From Lachnospiraceae bacterium (GTDB lineage Bacteria > Bacillota > Clostridia > Lachnospirales > Lachnospiraceae): 64,000 nucleotides of DNA. The stretch spans positions 1-64,000 of the forward strand of contig VSNH01000003.1 of the NCBI GenBank assembly GCA_009774215.1, given 5' to 3'. The notes below the pieces were generated by a model, which worked only from the letters and a program-made list of their open reading frames with translations, ran no database searches and was not told the origin of the DNA. Position numbers and translations under genes: made by a program. Shown here piece after piece: positions 18,224-26,774 of this stretch (position 1 is the stretch's first letter; the number at the start of each line of letters is the position of its first letter).

Positions 18224-18902
18224 TGACTCTCTTCAACTCCTCCGCCGTATCTATCTCCACAAGCTGTCCCTCCTCCACCGGCTCAATGGTCAGCTTCAGT
18301 TTGTCCAGATTGCGGTTTACTATATCATCCCAAAACAACTGACTGTTCTCATCCAAAGCATAGGCTTTTTCTATCTCTTCCCGCAGTATCCGGGCATCCT
18401 CCCGCTTAAAGTAAGAGATGCCCACCATGTTATAGGTGTCTTTACCGCCTTTACCTACCCGCGATATATAATCCCCATCCAGTTCAAAGACCCAGTCGTC
18501 GGAATAACCCGCCTGCATTCTGCCGAAATAGCAGGAATGTGTCAGTTCCTTCTTAAAAATCGCCGGCTCAGCCACATACAAATCCGACTCACAGATAAAG
18601 CAGTCCGCCGCTCCGAGCGCCTCTCTCGCCGCATAGACGGACGAAATGTTATTTTTCGTAAGATAATCGGGATTATGCAAAATACGCAACTGCGGATATT
18701 TCTCACAAAGCGGCGCAAACTGTTCCCCCAGATATCCTGACACGATATAAATTTCCGCCACAGGCCGCCCCAGCAGGCCCTCAATTACAGTCTCTATCAT
18801 AGCTTTCCCGTGAATCTTTATGAGCGGCTTCGGCGTCGTCTCCGTCAGCGGACGCATACGGCTTCCCAGCCCCGCCGCCATTAAAATCGCAATTTCCTTC
18901 AT
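18210..18902 (-). CDS. LicC/PntC-type nucleotidyltransferase (probable 2-AEP cytidylyltransferase)
   Basis: The start at ATG 18902 gives 230 residues opening with the NTP-transferase signature GLGSRMRPLTETTPKPL (residues 11-27); the frame open to 18995 has an unusual Arg-rich extension that I discard. The fold matches sugar-phosphate and choline-phosphate cytidylyltransferases. PntC enzymes of this group make CMP-2-aminoethylphosphonate. It sits between pepM and the decarboxylase gene, so CMP activation of 2-AEP is the best reading. CTP:phosphocholine or sugar-phosphate specificity cannot be excluded. Confidence 0.82.
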   Translation of the reverse strand: MKEIAILMAAGLGSRMRPLTETTPKPLIKIHGKAMIETVIEGLLGRPVAEIYIVSGYLGEQFAPLCEKYPQLRILHNPDYLTKNNISSVYAAREALGAADCFICESDLYVAEPAIFKKELTHSCYFGRMQAGYSDDWVFELDGDYISRVGKGGKDTYNMVGISYFKREDARILREEIEKAYALDENSQLFWDDIVNRNLDKLKLTIEPVEEGQLVEIDTAEELKRVNESF

Positions 18903-18981
18903 CCTTCCGTCTCCCGCTTTTATGCGCCGCCATCTGACCCTACAGCGCTTCCATATGCGCCTGCAACCTGATACGACTGCA

Positions 18982-20280
18982 TTATATTTCATCAATCAGA
19001 CGTATGATCTCCCTAAAAGGCATCAGCTTGGAATCCACCTCAAGCGCCCGATGGTTCTTTAAAATTTCCACCGCCGTACTCTGCATTGCCGGAAACGCGC
19101 TTCTGGTCAGCTGGTTCGCGTAGATCACAATATTGACCCCCGCCGCGGCAAGTTCCTCCTCCGTGATGCTGTTGAAGGATGTGGGCACAACCACAATCGG
19201 CGTCTTGGCATCCTTCTCCCGAAACCGCCTGCAAAACGCCAGTATCTCATCCGGCTCCTTTTTGCGGGAATGAATCATAATGCCGTCCGCCCCTGCCTGT
19301 GTGTAAGCAAAAGCCCTGTTCAATGCATCCTCCATCCCGCGCTCCAAAATCAGGCTCTCGATTCTGGCGATAATCATAAACTCCTCTGTCCGCAGCGCTT
19401 TCTTGCCGGCGGAAATCTTCCCACAGAAGTTCTCTATACTGTCCTGCGTCTGCTCCACTTCCGTACCAAACAGAGAATTTTTCTTAAGCCCCGTCTTGTC
19501 CTCAATTATGACTGCGGACACGCCCATCCGCTCTAAAGTTCTCACATTATACACAAAATGTTCGATGAGACCGCCCGTGTCGCCGTCCAGAATAATCGGT
19601 TTCGTCGTCACGTCCATCACGTCGTCTATGGTTTGTATGCGGGATGACATGTCCACCAGCTCAATATCAGGCTTACCCTTAGCGGTAGAATCACACAGTG
19701 AGGAAATCCACATGGCATCGAACTGATCCAGTCTGCCGCCTGTCTCCACCACGGTCTTCTCCGCAATCAGCCCTGTCAGACCGGAATGTACCTCCAGCGT
19801 CTTGACAATCGGGCGCATGGCGATGAGCTGTCTTAACCTTTTGCGCCGAAACTCCGGCATCGCCAGCTTCTCTTTCATCTGGTCGTCGATTCTCTTTACA
19901 TTTTCGTTGTAAGTATAGGGAATCTCCACCAGCTCACCGCCGAGCTTATCCAAATTTGCAACGACATTGTCACGGATCGCCTTCTCCGGCCCCTGCGACC
20001 AGTTATCGCCGTGCACCACATAGTCCGGCCTCATCTCCGTCAAAATTTGATCGTACATCACGTCGCGCTGGATTAAAACCTCTTTGACAAGCCCCGTCTG
20101 TCTGACAATCTCCATCCGCTGTTCCAGTGATATGGTAGGAAATCTGTTGAATCCTACCATCGCCTCGTCGGAGAGCACGCCCACATACACGTCGCCGTAT
20201 TCGGACGCCCTTTTCAAGATATTCATATGTCCTTCGTGTATCACATCCGTGCAAAAGCACGTATATACCTTTTTACCCAT
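18982..20280 (-). CDS. pepM: Phosphoenolpyruvate mutase with N-terminal cytidylyltransferase-like domain
   Basis: PepM rearranges phosphoenolpyruvate to phosphonopyruvate and commits carbon to C-P bond synthesis. The diagnostic EDKTGLKKNS motif is at residues 260-269 of 432, within an isocitrate-lyase-like barrel (about 150-432). Residues 1-140 form an added cytidylyltransferase-like domain with the HEGH (HxGH) motif at 15-18. The start has GGGAA 6 bases upstream. As a separate LicC-type nucleotidyltransferase lies next door, the locus has two possible nucleotidyl-activation domains. Confidence 0.95.
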   Translation of the reverse strand: MGKKVYTCFCTDVIHEGHMNILKRASEYGDVYVGVLSDEAMVGFNRFPTISLEQRMEIVRQTGLVKEVLIQRDVMYDQILTEMRPDYVVHGDNWSQGPEKAIRDNVVANLDKLGGELVEIPYTYNENVKRIDDQMKEKLAMPEFRRKRLRQLIAMRPIVKTLEVHSGLTGLIAEKTVVETGGRLDQFDAMWISSLCDSTAKGKPDIELVDMSSRIQTIDDVMDVTTKPIILDGDTGGLIEHFVYNVRTLERMGVSAVIIEDKTGLKKNSLFGTEVEQTQDSIENFCGKISAGKKALRTEEFMIIARIESLILERGMEDALNRAFAYTQAGADGIMIHSRKKEPDEILAFCRRFREKDAKTPIVVVPTSFNSITEEELAAAGVNIVIYANQLTRSAFPAMQSTAVEILKNHRALEVDSKLMPFREIIRLIDEI

Positions 20281-20295
20281 TCCCTATTCCCACCT

Positions 20296-21429
20296 TTACC
20301 TGTTTCCGTTATATTTTACCGGAACGGTAACCCTACATTTCTGCAGGGCCTCCTGAAACACCACAAAAAAGTCTTCGATATCCTGCCCGTCGATCGCGCC
20401 CAGCGCGCAGAGCCGGAACATCCCCAGCTTTTCCACCTTGCCGGGATAGATCGTAAACCCTCTCTCATAACAGTAATCGTGTATCTTTTCAAAATCCCAA
20501 TTTGGATCGTCGGGATAAAGCGCCGCCGCCACCAGACCGGACTCGTTCTCCTCCGAGACATAAATTCGAAAACCCAGCCTGGTCAGGCCCTCTCTGATGG
20601 CTTGAAAGACCCGGCAGTGTCTCGCCCACTTATTGTCTTCTCCCTCTTCAAAGTACTCCGAAAGCGCCTGCTTCACCGAGTAAATCACCTGCACCGGCGG
20701 GGTAAAATGCATCTCCCCATGGGCCTTGGCATACTCGTACTGCATGTACAGATTACAGTAGTAGGAACGCTTCGGGTAATTTGCCGACGCCTCAATCACA
20801 GACTTTTTACCGATGATAAAGGATAAGCCCGTCATCGCCATGATGCCCTTCTGGGCGGAAGCCATGCAGAAATCCACCTCATCCTCCGCTATATGAATGG
20901 GCCGCATCGCATAGGTCGATGTCGTATCTACCACAAACACGCCGTGATGACGGTGCACCAGCGCGCCGATCACCCTGATCGGATTGAGCAGTCCTGTCCC
21001 CGTCTCATGGTGCGTTGTATAAACCAGCGCGATATCGGGATTTTCCCGTAACGTCTGCTCGATCTGTCCTAAATCTGCCGGCCTGTCCAGAGGGAGTTTT
21101 AAATTGATAAAGGGAAGTCCGTAATACGCACAGATCTCCGCCCCCCGGCTGCTGTACGCCCCGTTGTTGATAATCAGTATCTTTTTATTCTCCGGCAGTA
21201 ACGAGTTCAGGCAGATATCCATATTGATCGTGCCCGAGCCGCAGAACAGAACCGCCGCATACTCTTTCGAGTCCGCATGAACAATGCGCAGAAGCCCTTC
21301 CTCCACTTCCCGCATGACCGATACAAATTCCTTTTCACGGGGACAGATATCGGGAACCACCTGCGCCATTTTCACCGTGTCAGTGGTCGTTGCGGGACCC
21401 GGATTTAAAAGTACGTTTCTCCTCACCAT
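20296..21429 (-). CDS. phnW: 2-aminoethylphosphonate-pyruvate transaminase (biosynthetic direction)
   Basis: This class V PLP aminotransferase has 377 residues, an early LLNPGPATTT segment, the cofactor Asp in VVDTTSTYAM and the Schiff-base lysine in SAQKG (Lys194). PhnW interconverts 2-aminoethylphosphonate and phosphonoacetaldehyde. Next to PepM and the decarboxylase it should run towards 2-AEP. A full AGGAGG lies 8 bases before the ATG, so it is probably well translated. It lies between pepM and the YidC-TagF fusion with short spacers. Confidence 0.92.
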   Translation of the reverse strand: MVRRNVLLNPGPATTTDTVKMAQVVPDICPREKEFVSVMREVEEGLLRIVHADSKEYAAVLFCGSGTINMDICLNSLLPENKKILIINNGAYSSRGAEICAYYGLPFINLKLPLDRPADLGQIEQTLRENPDIALVYTTHHETGTGLLNPIRVIGALVHRHHGVFVVDTTSTYAMRPIHIAEDEVDFCMASAQKGIMAMTGLSFIIGKKSVIEASANYPKRSYYCNLYMQYEYAKAHGEMHFTPPVQVIYSVKQALSEYFEEGEDNKWARHCRVFQAIREGLTRLGFRIYVSEENESGLVAAALYPDDPNWDFEKIHDYCYERGFTIYPGKVEKLGMFRLCALGAIDGQDIEDFFVVFQEALQKCRVTVPVKYNGNR

Positions 21430-21441
21430 CTCAAATACCTC

Positions 21442-23322
21442 CTAGGAACCGGAACGCATCACCAGCCGGTCAATAATATATTTCGCGCCGACTTTTCCGC
21501 TGGCGCCGTTATGATAGATATACTCTTCCTTCAATTTCCGCATGGCATCACGGGAAAACTGTTTGTCCGCAAGAAGCCTGTCAACCGCAGGTACAATTTC
21601 TTCTTCCAGCTTCTCCGTCGCAATCGATATGCCCACTTTGTCCCGCAGCTCTATATCAATGGGAACGGTGTCCAACTCTCTGTAGTCCGGATTGACAATC
21701 TTCATCGGCGTGTTGATAAACAATACCGGCTTCAGTGTGGAAAAAGCATATTCAAAAGCTATGCTGGACCAGTCCGTAACAAGCAGATCCGCCATATACA
21801 CTGTCTTATTGGAGGAAAAGTCTTTTTGGAAAATCACGCCGCGCGCCTCATATTTCGCCGCCAGCGCGTCAATCCGCGCCTCAAAGTGGCGCACATACTG
21901 CGGATGGGGGCGGACGATAATCCGATGCCCCGTCTCCGTCAGTCGGTCAAGCATCTGCTCAATACAGGAGTCCAGTATATTGTCCGCCTGCCAGGAAGGA
22001 GCAATCAAAACCGTTTTCTCATTTCCCCGGTCTGCTTCTCCCTTCTCCTCCGCGCACATCTGTTCATAGGAAACGGTCATATTGTCAATCACGGAAGAGC
22101 CCCATGCAATCAGGTTCTTCTTTGGCAGTTCAAACTTTTCCTCCCGCTCTGCGATTTCATCCCTGTTTTTCGGTCCCGACGTAAAAATGGTATCAAAGTG
22201 ATCCAGCGCATTCTTATGGAAGGTCAGGTTAGAACTGTTCACATCATGCGGCACATAAATATACTCAATGTCTTTCTTCACATACGACCGCTTGAGCTGA
22301 AAGTTTTCCAAATCCGGAGTCGTCATAACCATGATATCCGTCTCCATCTTCATCATCAGCACGATCATTCTGTTTTCGTTGATGTAGTAGGGCTGAAACT
22401 GCTCGCTCTCCAGCCCGAACACCTCGTCCTCCGGGTCGCTTGTGATATAGTGGATGACAATATTGGTACGTCTTATGATCTCCTCTATGATATTTTTATA
22501 ATATTTGTAAAACCCGTTCTTTTCGGAATAAAATACAATCTTTTTATCCTGTGTTTTCAGGAATCGCTTATAATCCGCCTTCCCTTTCGCGCGATAAGGA
22601 TTCGACCTGTCTTCCTTCTGTTTCACAGACATAAATTCTTTTGCCTTGCGAAGTTCTTCCTTGCTCTCCTCAAGCGCTTCGTAGTCGATATAATTCTTCG
22701 GGTTGATACAGATATTGAGAAGAACCAACTGCGCCACAGAGAGAATATTACTGCAGCTCCAGTAAAAGCCCACGCCTATGGAAACAAAAAATCCCAGATA
22801 CAGGGACAAACCTACCGAAAACGCCATGGTGCCGTATTGATTGACACGTCCCTGCTCCGACTGCAGCACATTCGCCTTATTCTGCACGTAACACATGAAA
22901 AAAGCGGATAACGCCGCCAACAGGGGAATCAGCAGTGTAATTCCACCCGTCTGTACGGGAATATCCGTCAAATCCGTCCCTCTCTTAACCGCCTCAACAA
23001 CGCCCATCAAAAGCGCAAGCTGGACAAAAAGCGGTATCAGATCCGCAAAGGGACTATACTTCTCTCTTTTAAATAATTTATACTGCTCTTCGGAAATGGC
23101 CTCCTGATTTCCGAAATAGGCCGCTTTGATATGGTTCATTTCGGGCGACATGCGCACCGTCTTGATGGAATTTTTCTGTACCCAAACGGACAAGGGCAGT
23201 AAAATCACCTTCGTCATAAATGTAAAAATGAAAATTGCTATCCAGTAATTGCCGCAAAAACCGTAGCATAAATTGATGAGCCAAAGCAGGCCGCCCACCA
23301 CCGCATCTATTATTGTACCCAT
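21442..23322 (-). CDS. YidC/Oxa1-like insertase domain fused to a TagF/TagB-type CDP-alcohol phosphotransferase
   Basis: Residues ~1-210 form a YidC/Oxa1-type membrane domain with about five helices. TFMTKVILLPLSV places Lys38 where YidC normally has the groove arginine, and NICINPKN closes the domain. A charged linker (~215-255) leads to a TagB/TagF-like domain (~260-620) with YVPHD (His359), APSWQ (441-445), RPHPQ (471-475) and TDWSSIAFEYAF (516-527), as in CDP-glycerol glycerophosphotransferases. It sits between the small exported protein gene and phnW in the phosphonate operon. The likely job is to transfer aminoethylphosphonate from CMP-AEP to a glycan or lipid at the membrane. Whether the YidC half inserts proteins or acts as a membrane platform is unknown. 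Confidence 0.88.
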   Translation of the reverse strand: MGTIIDAVVGGLLWLINLCYGFCGNYWIAIFIFTFMTKVILLPLSVWVQKNSIKTVRMSPEMNHIKAAYFGNQEAISEEQYKLFKREKYSPFADLIPLFVQLALLMGVVEAVKRGTDLTDIPVQTGGITLLIPLLAALSAFFMCYVQNKANVLQSEQGRVNQYGTMAFSVGLSLYLGFFVSIGVGFYWSCSNILSVAQLVLLNICINPKNYIDYEALEESKEELRKAKEFMSVKQKEDRSNPYRAKGKADYKRFLKTQDKKIVFYSEKNGFYKYYKNIIEEIIRRTNIVIHYITSDPEDEVFGLESEQFQPYYINENRMIVLMMKMETDIMVMTTPDLENFQLKRSYVKKDIEYIYVPHDVNSSNLTFHKNALDHFDTIFTSGPKNRDEIAEREEKFELPKKNLIAWGSSVIDNMTVSYEQMCAEEKGEADRGNEKTVLIAPSWQADNILDSCIEQMLDRLTETGHRIIVRPHPQYVRHFEARIDALAAKYEARGVIFQKDFSSNKTVYMADLLVTDWSSIAFEYAFSTLKPVLFINTPMKIVNPDYRELDTVPIDIELRDKVGISIATEKLEEEIVPAVDRLLADKQFSRDAMRKLKEEYIYHNGASGKVGAKYIIDRLVMRSGS

Positions 23323-23331
23323 AACCGCCTC

Positions 23332-23589
23332 TTAATCGTCTACGTCCTTGAACTCAATCGCCGCGCCTTCCGCTTCTCCGTTCTTTTTATTTTTCTTAAA
23401 GAAGGCAAAAATTTTGTGTCTGAAAATCGTGAAGGCGGCGCCCAAAGCGATTAATACGCCCGCCACCGCCTGAATAATATAGGTAACCGCGGACGGATCA
23501 ATATAAGCCTGTGCCGGAATGGTAAAGAAATACCAAAAACAGCTTGCAAAATAGGTAAACTTAAATAACTGTGTTATTATCCTTTTCAT
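23332..23589 (-). CDS. Small secreted or membrane protein, first gene of the phosphonate operon
   Basis: This 85-residue protein has a signal-peptide-like N-terminus ending IPAQA before YIDPSAVTYIIQ. One transmembrane helix lies near residues 36-56 and a basic then acidic tail (KKNKKNGEAEG, KDVDD) follows. AGGAG lies 8 bases before the ATG and a promoter lies just upstream. It ends 9 bases before the YidC-TagF gene. I do not recognise a function. Its position suggests a partner or substrate of the fusion protein. Confidence 0.8.
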   Translation of the reverse strand: MKRIITQLFKFTYFASCFWYFFTIPAQAYIDPSAVTYIIQAVAGVLIALGAAFTIFRHKIFAFFKKNKKNGEAEGAAIEFKDVDD

Positions 23590-23622
23590 ATCTTATTCTC
23601 CTCGCAAAATTTAGCATCTACC

Positions 23623-23651
23623 ATTATATTCCATTTATACAAGTTGTGCAA
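23623..23651 (-). promoter_or_regulatory. Predicted sigma-A promoter for the phosphonate operon
   Basis: On the minus strand a perfect TATAAT (23623-23628) is preceded by TTGCAC (23646-23651) with a 17-base spacer. It lies in the 89-base gap between neuC and the small exported protein gene, 34 bases from the ATG. The -35 is weak, so initiation may need an activator. It would let the phosphonate genes be transcribed separately from the nonulosonate genes. Confidence 0.6.
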
Positions 23652-23678
23652 CCGCCGCCGTCCTGTATCATTCCTCAT

Positions 23679-24842
23679 TCACCCGGAAATATCATAAAAT
23701 GTCTTCTTGATATCAATCCCTTCGTCCAACGCCTTCCCAATCCTATCCAAAATCTTCCCGGACGTATTCTCTCCTTCATAGGGATTTTTCTGTTCTCTGA
23801 TCCCGGCCCTGAACGCCTCCGACAACGCCCGTTCCAGGGCGCCCTCTATATCCGCCGTCTCATACCCGCAATGAATCACAGCGTCTGCGCTGACCCTGCC
23901 CCGCTGCCTGTCCCCGATGTCAATCGTCGGAATCCCGAAGGATGGCGCCTCAATAATGCCGCTTGAGGAGTTGCCCATCACCAAATCACAAAACTGCAGC
24001 GCGCTTAAATATCTGAGCTGCCCAAGAGAGGCAAACGCCGCACACCTGTCGGCGTTATTTTTCACGTAATCTCCTATCATCCGATTGATGACCCTGCCAT
24101 CGGGATCGGCATTCGCCCCGGTGAAGATCACATGCAGCTCCTTGTGATTATCGATCACCTCTAATACATTTTTAAACTGCTGCTCCGAGGTCATATCCTC
24201 CAGCGTAACCGGATGGTAGGTCAGCATCACCGTCGGGAACCGGAACGAAAACCCCAGCGACTCCTCCAATTCCTCCTTGCTCATCAGAGAAAGCGACAGT
24301 GCGCTCTCCACGCCCAGCGCCCCCACATGATAGACGGTCTGCGGCTGCTCACCCAACTGAATCACCCGGTTCCTGTATTCTTCCGTGGCCGTAAAATGCA
24401 GGTGGCTCATCTTCGTTATGGAATGTCTGATCGCCTCGTCAACCGCTCCTTCCGTCGTCTCTCCGCCATGAATATGGGCAATCGGAAGCCTTGCCATCAT
24501 CGCCGCGCAGGCCGCCGTCAGTATCTCATACCGATCTCCCAGAAGAACCACGATATCCGGCCTGTGCGTCTCAAAGTAATCCGCGAAACCGATCAGGGCC
24601 ACGCCCATGGATTTCGTCACCCCCACGGCCGTATCGGACGCAAGCAGCATCTCGATCTTCGCCGCAATCGGATACCCGTCCTCCTCTATCTCCCGATAGG
24701 TCATACCGTATTCCCCCGACAGGTGCATCCCCGTCACTACGAGCTGCAGCTCCATCGTGTCAGACTTATTTACTTTTTCAATCACAGGTTTCAACAGCCC
24801 GTACTCGGCGCGCGTTCCTGTCACAATACATATCTTTCTCAT
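23679..24842 (-). CDS. neuC: UDP-N-acetylglucosamine 2-epimerase, hydrolysing (NeuC/LegG type), set 1
   Basis: This 387-residue GT-B-like epimerase opens KICIVTGTRAEYGLL, has LLGDRYE and HIHGGETTEG and ends in the GNSSSGIIEAPSFGIP motif of hydrolysing enzymes. It makes ManNAc or the diacetamido analogue for nonulosonic acid synthesis. Its ATG overlaps the neuB stop (ATGA, 24839-24842). NeuC and LegG cannot be separated by sequence reading; LegB and PtmE in the locus make the legionaminic version plausible for at least one of the two copies. Confidence 0.92.
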   Translation of the reverse strand: MRKICIVTGTRAEYGLLKPVIEKVNKSDTMELQLVVTGMHLSGEYGMTYREIEEDGYPIAAKIEMLLASDTAVGVTKSMGVALIGFADYFETHRPDIVVLLGDRYEILTAACAAMMARLPIAHIHGGETTEGAVDEAIRHSITKMSHLHFTATEEYRNRVIQLGEQPQTVYHVGALGVESALSLSLMSKEELEESLGFSFRFPTVMLTYHPVTLEDMTSEQQFKNVLEVIDNHKELHVIFTGANADPDGRVINRMIGDYVKNNADRCAAFASLGQLRYLSALQFCDLVMGNSSSGIIEAPSFGIPTIDIGDRQRGRVSADAVIHCGYETADIEGALERALSEAFRAGIREQKNPYEGENTSGKILDRIGKALDEGIDIKKTFYDISG

Positions 24843-25837
24843 AATTCTATCATCTCATCCGCCGCGAAATCCCGCTTCGCTTTCTGTCCGATCACCTGAT
24901 TCCACAGCATCGGAGAAAGTCCTGTCCCCGGCCGCTTCGCCGTCACATTCTCCTCGGTAAAAGATTCTCCCGCTTTGATATCACATCCTGCCACGATACT
25001 TTTCCGCGCAATGTTCATGTTCTTTTTCTCGGACTGTGAAGGCTCTTTCCTGCCGCTCCCAATCGCAAGCTCAATATGCCTGACCGCACGCACCATCTCC
25101 GCCAGTTCATCCGGCTCCAGGCTCGCCTTGTGGTCCGGTCCTTCCATATTCCGATCCAGCGTAAAATGCTTCTCTATCACCACCGCTCCCAAGGCCGCGG
25201 CAGCTATGGGGATCTCGATCCCCGTCGTGTGGTCGGAATAGCCCACGGGCACCCCGATTTCATCCCTGATGGTTCCCATGGCCGCCAGATTAACGTCCGC
25301 GTAGGGCGTCGGGTACTCCGTATTACAGTGCAGCGCCGTAATGTCCGTGCCGCCACTTCCTTTAAGCACATCCACCGCGTTTCTGACCTCATCCAGCGTG
25401 CTCATGCCCGTCGATAAAATAATCTTCTTTCCCGATCTCGCCGCCTCCCGAAGCAGCGGATAATTGGTAATTTCCCCGGATGGCAGCTTAATCAGCTCAA
25501 TGCCCCGCTCCACAAGATCATGCAGGCTGTCCACATCAAAAGGGGTCGAGAGGAAGCGAATCCCTTTTTGGCGGCAGTAAGCCATCAGCTCCTCATGCAT
25601 CTGCGGCGTCAGCTCCAGTTTCTTAAGCATTTCAAACTGCGACTCCGCCGCATCTGTAGTCTCCATCTGGTACGCCGCCTTTTGGGCATTTTTACACACC
25701 AGTTTTTCCGCTCGGAAAGTCTGGAACTTCACGGCGTCGGCCCCCGCCGCTGCCGCCACGTCCACAAGCTTTTTCGCCGTCTCTATATCGCCGTTATGAT
25801 TGACTCCCGCCTCGGCAATGATAAATATTTTACTCAT
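24839..25837 (-). CDS. neuB: N-acetylneuraminate/legionaminate synthase, set 1
   Basis: This 332-residue protein has an aldolase-type barrel (IIAEAGVNHNG, KFQTF, STPFD, LHCNTEYPTP, GYSDHTTG, EKHFT) and a C-terminal SAF/antifreeze-like domain (about residues 275-332). It condenses a 2-acetamido hexose with phosphoenolpyruvate to a nine-carbon acid. It overlaps the formyltransferase end by 8 bases and neuC by 4. The LHCNTEYPTP segment resembles the LegI and bacterial NeuB versions. Confidence 0.93.
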   Translation of the reverse strand: MSKIFIIAEAGVNHNGDIETAKKLVDVAAAAGADAVKFQTFRAEKLVCKNAQKAAYQMETTDAAESQFEMLKKLELTPQMHEELMAYCRQKGIRFLSTPFDVDSLHDLVERGIELIKLPSGEITNYPLLREAARSGKKIILSTGMSTLDEVRNAVDVLKGSGGTDITALHCNTEYPTPYADVNLAAMGTIRDEIGVPVGYSDHTTGIEIPIAAAALGAVVIEKHFTLDRNMEGPDHKASLEPDELAEMVRAVRHIELAIGSGRKEPSQSEKKNMNIARKSIVAGCDIKAGESFTEENVTAKRPGTGLSPMLWNQVIGQKAKRDFAADEMIEL

Positions 25838-26753
25838 GATCTTTCAGCCTGTCTCCCATTCTGATCCTGCCGTCGTAGGTGTATTCCGTAATCTCCAACA
25901 CGGTATCGCCCGTTTTCACCAAAAACCCGTTTTCTGTTTTGCCGATCACCTGCCCGGCCGTATTCTTATAGCTGTGCGCCCCCGGCACCATTCTCGCCTT
26001 ATTTATGCTGATCTTCTTTCCATTGATCCACGATGCGGCCTGCGGCCCCGGCACACTCAGCGCGCGGATAAAATTAAAAAGCTCTCTGCTGCTCTGCTTC
26101 CAGTCGATAATCTCATCCCCGCTCTCCCGCATACCGCAGTATATACCTACCGGGTCTATATCGCTCTGCCGGATTCTCTTTACCTCGTCGGCCTGAATCA
26201 TTTTAATCGCCCTGTAGAGTACATCCGCGCACTCGGTGTAGGCTCTGACCAGAAGGGTGCCGTAATCGTCCTCATCCGTGATCGGATAGACTTCCTGCAG
26301 GATAATATCCCCGGTGTCAATCCCTTCGTCCACATAGTGCACCGTTATGCCAAACTCTTTTTCATCATTAATCAGCGCCCAGTTCAATATATTTCTCCCC
26401 CGGTAAAAGGGCAGTTTCCCGGCGTGGCAGTTGATCGTCTTATACTTCGGCAGATTGATAAATTCCGGCTTCAAAATCTGGTTAAACGACATGGAAACAA
26501 ACAGATCCACGTCATACGTTCTCATTCTGTCAAGAAATTCCGCGGAATTTACATTTTTGCTCAGCTCCAGCGGAATATGATTTTCCTCCGCCCGCCTCAT
26601 CAGCTCCGGATCTCTGGTCTCATATCTCACTGTCACGAACGCAATCTCTAAAGAAGCATCCGCGATAATCCGATCAAACGCCCTCTGCCCCCACGGGCCG
26701 TCTGCGAAATAGCCGATCCGCAGCCGCCGTCCACTGTCTTTTCCACTAGCCAT
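25830..26753 (-). CDS. Sugar N-formyltransferase (methionyl-tRNA formyltransferase fold)
   Basis: The formyltransferase catalytic set is present: Asn and His in INCHAGKLPFYRG and the Asp in VDEGIDTGDI. This is followed by a C-terminal beta domain as in Fmt/ArnA. At 307 residues and inside a sugar operon it is most likely an amino-sugar N-formyltransferase using N10-formyltetrahydrofolate. I start at ATG 26753 because GGGAG lies 8 bases upstream, whereas the first Met at 26771 has no binding site. It precedes neuB, so the substrate is probably an amino group on the nonulosonic acid or its precursor. Confidence 0.85.
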   Translation of the reverse strand: MASGKDSGRRLRIGYFADGPWGQRAFDRIIADASLEIAFVTVRYETRDPELMRRAEENHIPLELSKNVNSAEFLDRMRTYDVDLFVSMSFNQILKPEFINLPKYKTINCHAGKLPFYRGRNILNWALINDEKEFGITVHYVDEGIDTGDIILQEVYPITDEDDYGTLLVRAYTECADVLYRAIKMIQADEVKRIRQSDIDPVGIYCGMRESGDEIIDWKQSSRELFNFIRALSVPGPQAASWINGKKISINKARMVPGAHSYKNTAGQVIGKTENGFLVKTGDTVLEITEYTYDGRIRMGDRLKDHE

Positions 26754-26774
26754 ATGACCCTCTCCCATCATGCT

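Noticed and set aside
21442..22080. Housekeeping YidC insertase
   Set aside because: The domain is fused to a TagF-like enzyme and the usual rpmH/rnpA neighbours are absent; it is treated as a specialised protein.
21511..22911. Long plus-strand open frame (466 codons) opposite the YidC-TagF gene
   Set aside because: It mirrors a well-supported minus-strand gene with clear domain motifs, has no ribosome binding site of its own, and its protein is rich in Arg and His as antisense frames usually are.
25830..26753. Housekeeping methionyl-tRNA formyltransferase (fmt)
   Set aside because: No def or rnc-type neighbours, and it lies tightly between neuB and an ABC flippase, so an amino-sugar formyltransferase is more likely.
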